In this document: piece after piece, positions 17,344 through 25,833 of the stretch
Layout of the letters: each line of letters starts with the position of its first letter
Numbering within the stretch: position 1 is the stretch's first letter
DNA from: Litchfieldia salsa
GTDB taxonomy: Bacteria > Bacillota > Bacilli > Bacillales > Bacillaceae_L
Direction: 5' to 3'
Length of the DNA: 64,000 nt
Assembly: GCF_900104555.1 (NCBI RefSeq)
Contig: NZ_FNJU01000002.1
Coordinates: forward strand, 372,001 to 436,000
Program-made: the position numbers and the translations under genes
Notes under the pieces: model-generated
Told to the model about the DNA's origin: nothing
Databases searched by the model: none
What the model saw: the letters and a program-made list of their open reading frames with translations, nothing else

Positions 17344-19131
17344 TTACTTTAAATATTTATTTAAGAAATCTACCATTTGCTTATATACTCTAATTGCATT
17401 TTCTGTTTTCGAAAAGCCATGTCCTTCATCTTCCAACACAAGATATTCGATATCTTGACCACGTTCCTGCATCGCTTGAACGATTACATCAGATTCGATT
17501 TTCACTACTCTTGGGTCATTTTTACCTTGAATAACTAACATAGGTTTTGTCATTTGATCGATATAGGTCATCGGCGAGTCTTCTATTAATTTATCACGGT
17601 CAACAACAGAGTCCCCAATGAGCTCTCGGTCAGCTTCTTTCCAATGCTCTGGCGCAGTCTCAATCGTTGTAAATAAATTACTAGGTCCAAAGATATCAAC
17701 GAATGCATTGAAGCGATCTGGATGACGTCCGTGCAGAAGGAGTGTCATATAACCTCCATAACTTCCCCCAATACAAAACCACTTATCTCTAGTAGATTTA
17801 TCTTGGTTATCTAACCAATCCATCCCAGTCAGAATATCTAAGCGAGGCCCTCCACCCCAGTCCTTATTAACAAGCTTCATAAAGCTTTCTCCATATCCAG
17901 TACTTCCACGAAAGTTAGGAGAAAATACCCGGTACCCTTGTGTGCACAAATATTGGAATAATGGACTGAAATTCTTTCTAATCGCATGCTGAGGTCCTCC
18001 ATGAGGCCAAAGAATTGTATAGCCATTATCGTTCTCTGGATTGGGGGAATAGAACAATCCTTCAATTTCTAGTCCATCATAACTTGAATATGTAAATACT
18101 TCAGGTTCAATTAACTCTGAATCACTTACCCCAATAATCTTATGTTCTGATAATTGCACCCATGCTTTTGCATCAGTATAACGGAATAAATTAGCTGGTA
18201 AAGTAGACGAACGTCCAAGTGCAAATAAACTCCCTTTTTTCCCTAAAACTAACCTATCGACTATATCGAAAGGAGTCTTTATTACGTTTAGTTCTTTTGT
18301 TAAGAGATTATATTCATATAAAGAATCTTCTACACCTCTTTGTGCAACGAAATAAACTTTATTACTACCCTTGTCTAAAGTTAAATCTGAAAGTTCATGT
18401 CCTTCAACTGCAATTAGTTTCTCGAACTTTCTTTCACTAATTGAATATGTTGCAAGATAACTAAACTCCGTTTGATAATTGGTCAACATTAATACTAAAT
18501 TATGATCAAAATATACGGCTTGCTGAACACGGTGTGCCTCCTCTTGAGACGGGGTAATTGCAACTTCCTTCTTATCAATGAATAGATATCCATACTCACT
18601 TGTATTACCAACAGCTTTAGTATAAGCAAAGGTTGTTTCATCAGGGCTTACTGCTAACAAATCACAAGGACCACCCTCACCTGTGACTAGTCGCTCTACC
18701 TTACCATTTACTAGATTAAGTCTTTCTATATTCAGATAGTTTGGATTATCAACACTTGTTGTATAATAAAGTGTTTGTCCATCTTCAGACAAATCTCCGA
18801 AATAGTACTTTTCTTGGGTAGTCTTTAATAAAGGAGTTGTTTCGCCTCCATTGGTAGGCAAAGCATAAATATGATAATCTTCATCACCGTCTGTATCATA
18901 TCCTGTTAGAATGTGTTTTCCATTTGGATCAAATTTAACAAATGAGTTCATTTGGTTTACTGTCGTTAGTTGATAGGGATATCCTTGCTTTAAGTTCATC
19001 CCCCAAAGGTTATAATATCCGTTAAGATTAGTGGAATAAACAATCTTCTCTTCTGATGGATCCACATCAAAGTCAAGAATATTTAGGGTCCTAAAAAAGG
19101 AATCAATTGAAGGTCTATCAAATTTTATCAT
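17344..19131 (-). CDS. S9 family prolyl oligopeptidase / acylaminoacyl peptidase
   Basis: A 595-residue serine peptidase with an N-terminal beta-propeller (TolB/WD-like repeats, residues about 15-330) and a C-terminal alpha/beta-hydrolase. The catalytic triad is visible: the Ser of GGSYGGYMT near residue 458, the Asp of QGKNDPRV near 544 and the His of DEGHGFSK near 576. The oxyanion motif GPQHA precedes them. It probably cleaves short peptides or acyl-amino acids in the cytoplasm; there is no signal peptide. It lies 33 bp downstream of mnmH and may be cotranscribed, with no obvious functional link. Confidence 0.9.
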   Translation of the reverse strand: MIKFDRPSIDSFFRTLNILDFDVDPSEEKIVYSTNLNGYYNLWGMNLKQGYPYQLTTVNQMNSFVKFDPNGKHILTGYDTDGDEDYHIYALPTNGGETTPLLKTTQEKYYFGDLSEDGQTLYYTTSVDNPNYLNIERLNLVNGKVERLVTGEGGPCDLLAVSPDETTFAYTKAVGNTSEYGYLFIDKKEVAITPSQEEAHRVQQAVYFDHNLVLMLTNYQTEFSYLATYSISERKFEKLIAVEGHELSDLTLDKGSNKVYFVAQRGVEDSLYEYNLLTKELNVIKTPFDIVDRLVLGKKGSLFALGRSSTLPANLFRYTDAKAWVQLSEHKIIGVSDSELIEPEVFTYSSYDGLEIEGLFYSPNPENDNGYTILWPHGGPQHAIRKNFSPLFQYLCTQGYRVFSPNFRGSTGYGESFMKLVNKDWGGGPRLDILTGMDWLDNQDKSTRDKWFCIGGSYGGYMTLLLHGRHPDRFNAFVDIFGPSNLFTTIETAPEHWKEADRELIGDSVVDRDKLIEDSPMTYIDQMTKPMLVIQGKNDPRVVKIESDVIVQAMQERGQDIEYLVLEDEGHGFSKTENAIRVYKQMVDFLNKYLK

Positions 19132-19164
19132 GTTTTCTCCTTATCATTTCAATAATTTTTACCT

Positions 19165-20223
19165 TTACTTCGTAGGCATTCCATTTATTTTCACTTCTTT
19201 ACAAAGTATCTCTTCAATCATTTCGGCAGCTTCATTCACATTCTTTGCTTTCACCTTCACAATATTATGCTCAGGATATAACAAACTTGTATGCTTATAT
19301 CGTGGGTCATAGTAAAATTCAAGCAAGAGATGAATAGCAGAAGCAAAATTGCCAGACAGTAAGTTGGTTTCAATTTCCCTAGAAATGGGTGTGTGTATCC
19401 GATTTTTGATCACTTGAAATGCTTCAATATATTGCTGTTGATACCCAGAAGGATTGTACTCCTCTAATATATGTTTCACTCTTTCTTCAATTGGCAACTC
19501 AATAAATAATTGCTTTCCGAGTTCTTTTTTCTTCATTAAGAAGTCAGGTAACGCAATTTTACCAATACGTTTACTCTCCGCCTCGAATAAAACATATGAT
19601 TCATCCTTGATACGTTCTAATTCTTTTAGAAGGAGAGAATCAAACATCTTTTGATTATTTGGTTGAAGTCCAACTTGTCCAAAAGTTGATCCTCGATGCC
19701 CAGCTAACCCCTCTAAATCAATCACAGGGTGTTCTTTCTGATGAAGTCGTTTTAGTATGGCAGTTTTACCTGTTCCTGTTAGACCATTAAGGATATAAAC
19801 ATCTGGCTTTACAACCCAATTTTCAAGTTCATCAACAACCCATTTACGATATGCATTTAAACCACCCAGTAAACGAAAAACCTTAATGCCCATTAAATCT
19901 GTAACTGTTGCAGAGGTTTTACTTCTCATCCCACCACGCCAGCAATAAACCAATTTGTCTCCTTCAATTTCTTGAAACTCTTTTATAAATGTTGGTAGCT
20001 TTGCAGAAACAATTTCAAGTCCTCGTTGCTTCGCTGCTTCAACACTTACTTTCTTATAAATTGTGCCTATTTCAGCACGTTCCTCATCATTAAAAATAGG
20101 AATATTCCTGCTACCTGGTATGGTGCTTTCCTTAAATTCTGAAGGCGATCGAACATCAATGAAGATCAGTTCTTTCTTCTTCTGTAATTCATTTAACTCT
20201 TTTATATTGATATCCTTAAACAC
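19165..20223 (-). CDS. mnmH: tRNA 2-selenouridine synthase
   Basis: A 352-residue fusion of a rhodanese domain (residues 1-125; IDVRSPSEF and active-site YCWRGGMRS) with a P-loop domain (NGLTGTGKTAIL). MnmH/SelU/YbbB replaces sulfur by selenium at the wobble 2-thiouridine of tRNAs for Lys, Glu and Gln, via a geranylated intermediate, using selenophosphate from SelD. The GTG at 20223 is chosen since AGGAGG lies eight bases upstream; the frame runs open to 20334 without a ribosome site. Its presence implies a selD gene elsewhere. It lies about 3 kb from the UGA-containing msrA. Confidence 0.9.
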   Translation of the reverse strand: MFKDINIKELNELQKKKELIFIDVRSPSEFKESTIPGSRNIPIFNDEERAEIGTIYKKVSVEAAKQRGLEIVSAKLPTFIKEFQEIEGDKLVYCWRGGMRSKTSATVTDLMGIKVFRLLGGLNAYRKWVVDELENWVVKPDVYILNGLTGTGKTAILKRLHQKEHPVIDLEGLAGHRGSTFGQVGLQPNNQKMFDSLLLKELERIKDESYVLFEAESKRIGKIALPDFLMKKKELGKQLFIELPIEERVKHILEEYNPSGYQQQYIEAFQVIKNRIHTPISREIETNLLSGNFASAIHLLLEFYYDPRYKHTSLLYPEHNIVKVKAKNVNEAAEMIEEILCKEVKINGMPTK

Positions 20224-20435
20224 GGTTGTTTCCTCCTGACAAATGAAAGGATATTCTATTTCTTTATTATTATATAATAAATCATCAATCAAAGTGTATT
20301 TGTAAGGAATGAAACACAAAGGATACTTATCCACTAATTTTAATCGGTAGTTATGATTAATTATTTTGACAAACGCTTACACTATTAATGGAAAAAAGTT
20401 TCGACTATTCATGTGTAAAATTCACTAAAAATCAA

Positions 20436-20464
20436 TTGACACTCCCTCTTATTTTCTGTATTTT
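20436..20464 (+). promoter_or_regulatory. SigA-type promoter of the acetate transporter gene
   Basis: TTGACA and TATTTT are separated by 17 bp and end 30 bp upstream of the start codon. Slightly upstream (near 20368-20381) GACAAACGCTTACA resembles a cre box at 12 of 14 positions. Confidence 0.55.
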
Positions 20465-20493
20465 ATTTAAGTATGTTTTTTTAGGAGGTAACA

Positions 20494-21111
20494 ATGGAAA
20501 ATCAGAATACACAACATGTCAAAATTACAACAGCAGACCCTTCAGCACTAGGACTTTTTGGACTAGCTATGGTAACGCTTGTAGCATCATCACAAAAACT
20601 AGGCTTAACAGAGGGCTTGTCATTTGTTATCCCTTGGGCATTCTTCTTGGGTGGAATCGCTCAACTATTCGCTTGTGTCCAGGATGCTAAACATAACAAC
20701 ACATTTGGAACTACTGCGTTCGGAGCATTTGGCTTGTTTTGGTTTGGTGTAGGAACATCGTGGTTGATCCAATTAGGTTTCTTTGGTGAAAACCTCGCTG
20801 CAAATGTTGATCCGAAGCAACTTGGAGTTGCATTTATTGGATATTTAATCTTCAGTATCTATATGACTATTGGAGCAATGGAAACACATAAAGTGCTTTT
20901 CTTTATCTTTGTATTTATTGATTTCTTATTTATCGGATTATCATTAAGTTCATTGGGTATTATGCATGAAGCAACACATATGCTTGCTGCTGTTTCTGAA
21001 CTCATCATTGCTTTATTATCATTTTATGGCTCAGCTGCTGCCGTATTAAATAATCATTTTGGTCAAGTCGTATTGCCTGTTGGAAAGCCTTTTGGGATCT
21101 TTAAGAAATAA
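20494..21111 (+). CDS. GPR1/FUN34/YaaH (SatP) family acetate uptake transporter
   Basis: A 205-residue protein with six transmembrane helices. The family signature NPAPLGL appears as DPSALGLFGLAMVTL near residue 12. SatP-type hexameric channels carry acetate or succinate with protons. The start has TAGGAGG upstream. It is monocistronic between a SigA promoter and a strong terminator. No acetyl-CoA synthetase or acetate kinase gene is nearby to narrow the substrate. Confidence 0.9.
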   Translation: MENQNTQHVKITTADPSALGLFGLAMVTLVASSQKLGLTEGLSFVIPWAFFLGGIAQLFACVQDAKHNNTFGTTAFGAFGLFWFGVGTSWLIQLGFFGENLAANVDPKQLGVAFIGYLIFSIYMTIGAMETHKVLFFIFVFIDFLFIGLSLSSLGIMHEATHMLAAVSELIIALLSFYGSAAAVLNNHFGQVVLPVGKPFGIFKK

Positions 21112-21115
21112 TAGT

Positions 21116-21148
21116 AACTCCTGTGCTCCTGTGCTAAGCACAGGAGTT
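21116..21148 (+). terminator. Terminator of the acetate transporter gene
   Basis: A 12-bp perfect stem, AACTCCTGTGCT with AGCACAGGAGTT, encloses a nine-base loop and is followed by ATTTTT, starting just after the stop codons. Confidence 0.9.
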
Positions 21149-21269
21149 ATTTTTCTATTCTAATCGTTAAGCTTTTGTAAATTACCCTCTTGGCTTTTAA
21201 AGGATGTATAAACATGCTACAATTTTAAATGATTCTTTATTATATGAAAAAGATAGTTGAGGTGAAATA

Positions 21270-22460
21270 GTGAAAAAAGATCAATCAAATATGATTAATA
21301 CTCTATTAGAGATTTTACTTGTATCTACTAGGCTTGGATTCACTTCATTCGGAGGTCCTGTTGCACATTTAGGATATTTCCATGAAGAGTACATTCGAAG
21401 AAGAAAATGGATGGATGAGAAAAGCTATGCAGACTTAGTCGCGTTGTGTCAATTTTTACCTGGACCAGCGAGTAGTCAGGTTGGAATTGGGATTGGAGTC
21501 ATGCGCGCTGGCGTTTTGGGTGGCATTACATCGTTTATTGGATTTACGCTTCCTTCAGTTATAGCACTCATTGTATTTGCAAATATTTTAAATGAACTTA
21601 ACATTGGTGATGCCGGTTGGATTCATGGATTAAAAATAGTAGCAGTTGCTGTTGTCGCCCATGCGATTGTAGGTATGGCGCAAAAACTTACACCTGATAC
21701 AAAAAGAAAAACAATTGCTCTATTCGCGTTAATAAGTACGCTTTTATGGCAAACCGCCTTTACTCAAGTTGGGGTAATCCTTATTTCAGGATTTATTGGT
21801 TATCTTCTCTATAAGCAGCATAGTGAAAGTGATGATTCTAGAATTCACTTTCCAATCTCTCGACGTTTAGCAATCATATGCTTATCATTGTTTTTTGGTT
21901 TATTATTTATTTTACCAATTGCAAGAGAAATATCTCCCTTAAATTGGATTGCTATGTTCGATAGTTTCTATAGATCTGGTTCTCTTGTTTTCGGTGGTGG
22001 CCATGTTGTACTTCCTTTATTAGAACGTGAATTTGTACCAACCGGTTGGATGAGCGAAGAAGCCTTCCTTGCGGGTTACGGTGCCGCACAAGCTGTACCA
22101 GGCCCATTATTTACTTTTGCAGCCTATCTTGGTGCTGTAATAGATGGATGGAAAGGTGGACTAATCGCCACGATCGCTATTTTTTTACCAGCATTTCTCC
22201 TTATTTTAGGAACACTACCTTTTTGGGACTCTCTACGTCGAAATCCAAAAATAAAAGGAGCATTGATGGGTGTGAATGCCGCAGTTGTCGGAATATTAAT
22301 CTCCGCATTTTATCATCCTATTTTTACTAGTTCTATCCTAGAACCTATTGATTTTGTATTCGCAGCATTATTATTTAGCATGTTAGTGTACTGGAAGCTC
22401 CCCGCTTGGGTAATTGTTGTGATTGGTGCAATTGGTGGATCATTAATGTCCTTGTTATAA
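21270..22460 (+). CDS. chrA: Chromate transporter, two-domain ChrA type
   Basis: A 396-residue CHR family protein built of two homologous halves. The first has TRLGFTSFGGPVAHLGYF and the PGPASSQ motif; the second has GSLVFGGGHVVLPLLE and PGPLFTF. About ten transmembrane helices are evident. Members export chromate from the cytoplasm, though some fused forms have other or unknown anions. The start is GTG with GAGGTGAAATA upstream. It stands alone with a terminator behind it. Confidence 0.9.
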   Translation: MKKDQSNMINTLLEILLVSTRLGFTSFGGPVAHLGYFHEEYIRRRKWMDEKSYADLVALCQFLPGPASSQVGIGIGVMRAGVLGGITSFIGFTLPSVIALIVFANILNELNIGDAGWIHGLKIVAVAVVAHAIVGMAQKLTPDTKRKTIALFALISTLLWQTAFTQVGVILISGFIGYLLYKQHSESDDSRIHFPISRRLAIICLSLFFGLLFILPIAREISPLNWIAMFDSFYRSGSLVFGGGHVVLPLLEREFVPTGWMSEEAFLAGYGAAQAVPGPLFTFAAYLGAVIDGWKGGLIATIAIFLPAFLLILGTLPFWDSLRRNPKIKGALMGVNAAVVGILISAFYHPIFTSSILEPIDFVFAALLFSMLVYWKLPAWVIVVIGAIGGSLMSLL

Positions 22461-22475
22461 GAATTAAACAAAGAA

Positions 22476-22506
22476 AGAGCCTGTCTACAAAAGAGATAGG
22501 CTCTTA
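22476..22506 (+). terminator. Terminator of chrA
   Basis: AGAGCCTGTCT pairs with AGATAGGCTCT (one G-T pair), with an AT-rich loop. It lies 16 bases after the chrA stop; the trailing sequence is only moderately T-rich. Confidence 0.65.
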
Positions 22507-22571
22507 CTATTTAGACTTTTAGTTGATAGAATTTGAACTAAGTTCTTCGTTCCGGACACCGCAATAATTTA

Positions 22572-23201
22572 TCACACAAAAAAACTCGACCCTGTTTTTT
22601 TAGGCTGAAAATCCATCTTTACTTTAGGTTGATATTTGCGCATTGCTTTAGTAGTTATTAGCTCTTTTAAATAGAATTCATCTTTTGGACTCTTTAATTT
22701 TAATAAATTCAATAGCTGAATTGTATCATCTAATGCTCTATGTGATTGAGTGGAGGCAATTCTATGCCCCTTCACCAAGGTAAGAAGCTTCTTATTTAGA
22801 AACCCATAATCTTTCCATTTGATATTTCTCATGGAACAATACCATTTCTTCTCATTAATATTTGGATACATTCTAAATAAGAAGCTTCTATCAAATGAAG
22901 CATTATGTGCAATGATTAAATCCGTTTTATTAAACGTTTCATTAATAAGGTAATCATCGAACTCTTTCCCCTTTACATCACTAAAGGGTATGCCATGTAC
23001 TCTATAAGCTGCATCATAATTTGATCTAGCAGTAGCTGCTAAAGGTTCCCTTAAATAAGTATGCTCCTCAAGTATATCGATTACTTCGCCTGTCTTCTTA
23101 TTGAACGAAAATAGAATTAGTGCTACTTCAATCATTTCATCGTAATCTGGGCTTAGCCCAGTTGTTTCTACGTCAACAATACACCCAATGTTTATGTTCA
23201 T
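22572..23201 (-). CDS. 3'-5' exonuclease, DnaQ/DEDDh family
   Basis: A 209-residue protein with the RNase H-like exonuclease motifs: Exo I VDVETTG (residues about 9-15), Exo II AHNASFDRSF near residue 99 and Exo III HRALDDTIQLL near 160, so the DEDDh set is complete. It resembles the PolC/DinG epsilon-type exonuclease domain without a polymerase. Such stand-alone proteins trim DNA or RNA ends; the substrate is unknown. Start ATG has AAGGAG nine bases upstream. Confidence 0.87.
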   Translation of the reverse strand: MNINIGCIVDVETTGLSPDYDEMIEVALILFSFNKKTGEVIDILEEHTYLREPLAATARSNYDAAYRVHGIPFSDVKGKEFDDYLINETFNKTDLIIAHNASFDRSFLFRMYPNINEKKWYCSMRNIKWKDYGFLNKKLLTLVKGHRIASTQSHRALDDTIQLLNLLKLKSPKDEFYLKELITTKAMRKYQPKVKMDFQPKKTGSSFFV

Positions 23202-23312
23202 GCTAATCTCCTTAAAAATATATCAGTTTATATAATCTATTGTCTCACGATTCTTTCATGTATTGTTATTGTTTATTTTTGGAAGTTTTATACAAAATCA
23301 TTGTGAAAGTAT

Positions 23313-23954
23313 TTACCATTTTATACTATTAATCAAATCAATTAGTTTTGTTTGATTCACTTGCGAAGTGTTCCACGATCTAATCTCTTCTTTTATATTA
23401 GTTAGGGTACCATATCCTTTCACAAATCCATTTAATCTAGCTACAAGAGTCGAACTAAAATATTCGTCGTCTGTAGGATAGATTGTTCTCATTTTCTCTA
23501 CAGCATCGGGATACTTCTTTAAATAATATTTTTGATGATAGTCCTCTGCCAAAGTGAAATGTTTACATGGTGAAACCTCTGTTTGAATCTCTTCTTTTAA
23601 CTCATATTCTAATTCACTTTTCATCTTTTCAATTAATACTCTTTGTTCTTCATTTTGATAAAGAATAATAGAGATATATTGTCGTTCTTTATACAATGCT
23701 CTATTGGGATTATGGTTTTCCCAAAACACTTTTAAAAGATTCCTAAACGATATGACCTTAGGATTAAATTCAATTTGGAGAGTTTCTGTATGATCTCCCA
23801 TCTGTTTATAAGTAGGGGCTTGGGTTGTGCCACCCGCATATCCAACACGTGTGATAACCACTCCAGGTAAATGCCCGAACCGAGCATCTGGTCCCCAAAA
23901 TCAACCCATTCCTAATGTTATTGTTTCTATCTCATTCTGAACATTTTTCATCAT
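23313..23954 (-). CDS. msrA: Peptide methionine sulfoxide reductase A, probable selenoprotein (UGA at catalytic residue)
   Basis: A 213-codon frame with one internal TGA at 23901-23903. Translation from ATG 23954 (AAAGGAG five bases upstream) gives MMKNVQNEIETITLGMG, then TGA, then FWGPDARFGHLPGVVITRVG. The TGA replaces the catalytic Cys of the family motif GCFWG at residue 18. The rest is intact: GYAGGT, GDHTETLQIEF, VFWENHNPN, LAEDYHQKYY. A SECIS-like hairpin follows the TGA. MsrA reduces methionine-S-sulfoxide; selenocysteine MsrA is known from Chlamydomonas and Alkaliphilus. A naive gene call starts at GTG 23861 and loses the active site. Alternatives: a nonsense mutation (pseudogene) or a base error; the clean remainder of the frame and the hairpin argue against these. 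Confidence 0.8.
23863..23891 (-). promoter_or_regulatory. SECIS-like hairpin in msrA
   Basis: Counting from the base after TGA, CCAG (10-13) pairs with CTGG (35-38) and TGCTCG (15-20) pairs with CGGGCA (24-29), leaving apical bases GTT (21-23) next to a G. Bacterial SECIS elements bound by SelB sit within the coding region with the apical loop about 16-37 bases after UGA and a conserved GU at the loop. This hairpin satisfies both. It was folded by eye only. Confidence 0.65.
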
Positions 23955-24043
23955 TTATTCTCCTTTTCACCAGAGCGTTATTTCAAAATATATATGTTAC
24001 CACCTAATAACCATTTTAGCTGATTATAATTGTAAAAAAAATA

Positions 24044-24073
24044 AAGAACTCCTGCACAAAGACAGAAGTTCTT
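24044..24073 (-). terminator. Terminator of the truncated hemoglobin gene
   Basis: AAGAACTTCTG pairs with CAGGAGTTCTT (one mismatch) on the minus strand, followed by TATTTTTTTTAC, just past the gene's stop codon. Confidence 0.8.
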
Positions 24074-24077
24074 CATT

Positions 24078-24443
24078 TTATTTATAAATAATATCGTCTT
24101 TTAGTGTCGCAACCTTAGCAATTACTTGTTCAATGTCTGATTCAGCTACACCAAAGTGGGCAAGTGCATCATGTAGGTGTTTAGCAATTGCTTGAAATTG
24201 TTCTGGTTGAATATTCATGCCTTTATGAGCTGCAGCCATTGATGTACCCGTATACTGGTTAGGACCACCTAATGCAAAACTTATAAACTTTGTTTGATGC
24301 TTACGCTGTTTTTCCATATGAGTGTGAATAAAGAAATCTTTTACAGTTGGATCCTTTAAGACTAGCTCATCATAAAAGTAATCTACAACCTTGCCAATCG
24401 TTTCTTCCCCACCAAATTTTTCATATAAAGATTGATCTGCCAT
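24078..24443 (-). CDS. Group I truncated hemoglobin
   Basis: A 121-residue 2-over-2 globin. The start MADQSLYEKFGGEETIGKVV is typical, with glycine motifs and the proximal heme histidine in AAHKGMNI near residue 72. B-helix Phe-Tyr (DYFYDEL) residues could contact the bound ligand. Group I proteins bind O2 and NO and often detoxify NO. A perfect FNR box about 110 bp upstream suggests induction when oxygen is low, fitting a role beside nitrate/nitrite metabolism. It is monocistronic with its own terminator. Confidence 0.92.
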   Translation of the reverse strand: MADQSLYEKFGGEETIGKVVDYFYDELVLKDPTVKDFFIHTHMEKQRKHQTKFISFALGGPNQYTGTSMAAAHKGMNIQPEQFQAIAKHLHDALAHFGVAESDIEQVIAKVATLKDDIIYK

Positions 24444-24550
24444 AGGTAATCACTCCTCAATTAATTTCGAAGTTAAAATATAGCATGGACATAAATACTA
24501 TATTTACTAAGTTAATGTAACTAATGGTAACAAAGATTCTTTTCAAAAGA

Positions 24551-24566
24551 TGTGATGTGCATCACA
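24551..24566. promoter_or_regulatory. FNR box upstream of the truncated hemoglobin gene
   Basis: TGTGATGTGCATCACA matches the TGTGA-N6-TCACA pattern of Bacillus FNR exactly and is fully palindromic. Its centre is about 115 bp from the hemoglobin start codon, leaving room for a promoter and leader. A second box with the same half-sites is at 57444. Confidence 0.75.
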
Positions 24567-24625
24567 GTCTTTTGAACTTCTTACTATATATTAGAACATG
24601 TCATCAATAAAATCCGAGCCAAAAA

Positions 24626-25576
24626 TTAATTAAATCTATAAATGATTCCTTTGTTTTTACCACTGGACTCTAGTTTCAGAGATTTCAATATTGATGTAGC
24701 GATAGATCTAGAAGGTAATTGAAGAAACTCCCTTAATTGTTCGTTTGTTATTGTAGGTCGAACCAATAATGAATAGTCCTTTAAAGAGTCTACATGGGCG
24801 TTTTTTGATATGTACTTACATTGATCACAACACCACTTCCCAAGCATTCTTTTCATCGGGATTTTACTACACTTTGGGCAATGCACCCCTCTAACAATAT
24901 CATTCTTATCAAGTTGATATAACTCGAATACATCAGGATCATGAGAAATGTGTTTGGTTATTAATCGTGAAGAGAGCTTTTGGAGGTCTTTTTTCGTATA
25001 GCAAGCCTGCTTATATTTTTTTTCGAGTAATTCTAATGCACGATTGAAATTTGAACTGTGGCTAACAAGATGGGATATTTGTTTATTACTTTTGATTATA
25101 GTTGAAGGATTACTAATTACTACGAGAGTCTCGACGGGGACATTAGGCAGTTCTAACTTTTTTATCCATCTTGTGAATTCTGAAGACTGACTTTGAACTT
25201 GAACAATTGGATCTACAAACCCTTCCTCGAGATGTTCCATTTTTCTAATTAATTGATGAAGTTCTTGATCAAAAAATATAGTTCCAGCTATGTTCTTTAC
25301 TTCTATGATTAGAATAAAAACAACAGAAATAATGACTACATCCATTTGAAAATATTGATCATTGTGCTTGAGCCTTAAGCCATGAAAGATTATATACTTC
25401 TGCGAGTCAACCTCCTCCAAATAATAACAAAAAGACTTTTCACCACGATAACCTGCTAAATTTCTAGATAACTCTCTCTCAATCTTTGAATAGGATGAAT
25501 GAGACTTATGCACTCTTCGGATTAAAGCTTCTAATTTACTTAATTTCCTTGATTTTTCTATTGGCTTTTTTATCAT
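24626..25576 (-). CDS. NERD (nuclease-related) domain protein
   Basis: A 316-residue protein. Residues about 40-165 form the NERD domain: GYRGEKSF, an acidic FQMDVVII strand and IIEVKNIAG, the D...ExK arrangement of endonuclease-like folds. A C-terminal zinc-ribbon-like segment has CPKCSKIP and CCDQCKYI (residues about 231-257), followed by a winged-helix-like tail. Biochemical activity of NERD proteins is largely unproven. A cluster of ~20-bp repeats lies upstream at 25648-25780. Confidence 0.83.
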   Translation of the reverse strand: MIKKPIEKSRKLSKLEALIRRVHKSHSSYSKIERELSRNLAGYRGEKSFCYYLEEVDSQKYIIFHGLRLKHNDQYFQMDVVIISVVFILIIEVKNIAGTIFFDQELHQLIRKMEHLEEGFVDPIVQVQSQSSEFTRWIKKLELPNVPVETLVVISNPSTIIKSNKQISHLVSHSSNFNRALELLEKKYKQACYTKKDLQKLSSRLITKHISHDPDVFELYQLDKNDIVRGVHCPKCSKIPMKRMLGKWCCDQCKYISKNAHVDSLKDYSLLVRPTITNEQLREFLQLPSRSIATSILKSLKLESSGKNKGIIYRFN

Positions 25577-25647
25577 TTATTAAACTCCTTTCTCATTTTA
25601 ATAAGAAGTTCTACTTATTTGCCCTAAATCCCTGTCCATGAGAGGTA

Positions 25648-25780
25648 TGAAATGTGACATTTTCTTGGATATGAACGAGGTTTCTGGTATATGCACAAGA
25701 ATTTTTGATATATGCACAAGAGGCATCAAAATATGCACAACTTTTTCTATATATGCACTAAATTCTCGATATTTGCACAT
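25648..25780. repeat. Degenerate tandem ~20-bp repeats containing TGCACA
   Basis: The hexamer TGCACA or a one-base variant recurs at 25692, 25712, 25733, 25753 and 25773, with weaker forms at 25653 and 25672, a period of 20-21 bp. Each unit reads roughly TTTTTGATATATGCACAAGA. The array fills the gap between the NERD gene start and the M20 terminator. The spacing equals two helical turns, so repeats present one face of the DNA. No leader, cas gene or unique spacers are present. Confidence 0.75.
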
Positions 25781-25798
25781 ACTCTATTTTCATTCATA

Positions 25799-25825
25799 AA
25801 AAAAAGCTGGTTGGACCAGCCTTTT
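25799..25825 (-). terminator. Terminator of the M20 amidohydrolase gene
   Basis: On the minus strand GGCTGG, TCCAA and CCAGC form a short GC-rich hairpin followed by eight T residues, six bases past the stop codon region. Confidence 0.8.
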
Positions 25826-25833
25826 TACCCAAT

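Noticed and set aside
23313-23861. Short MsrA starting at GTG 23861
   Set aside because: This start removes the first 31 codons including the catalytic motif and has no ribosome site at proper distance; the ATG at 23954 with UGA readthrough explains the family alignment better.
25648-25780. CRISPR array
   Set aside because: Units are degenerate at 20-21 bp with no constant-length unique spacers between exact repeats, and no cas genes are in the window.
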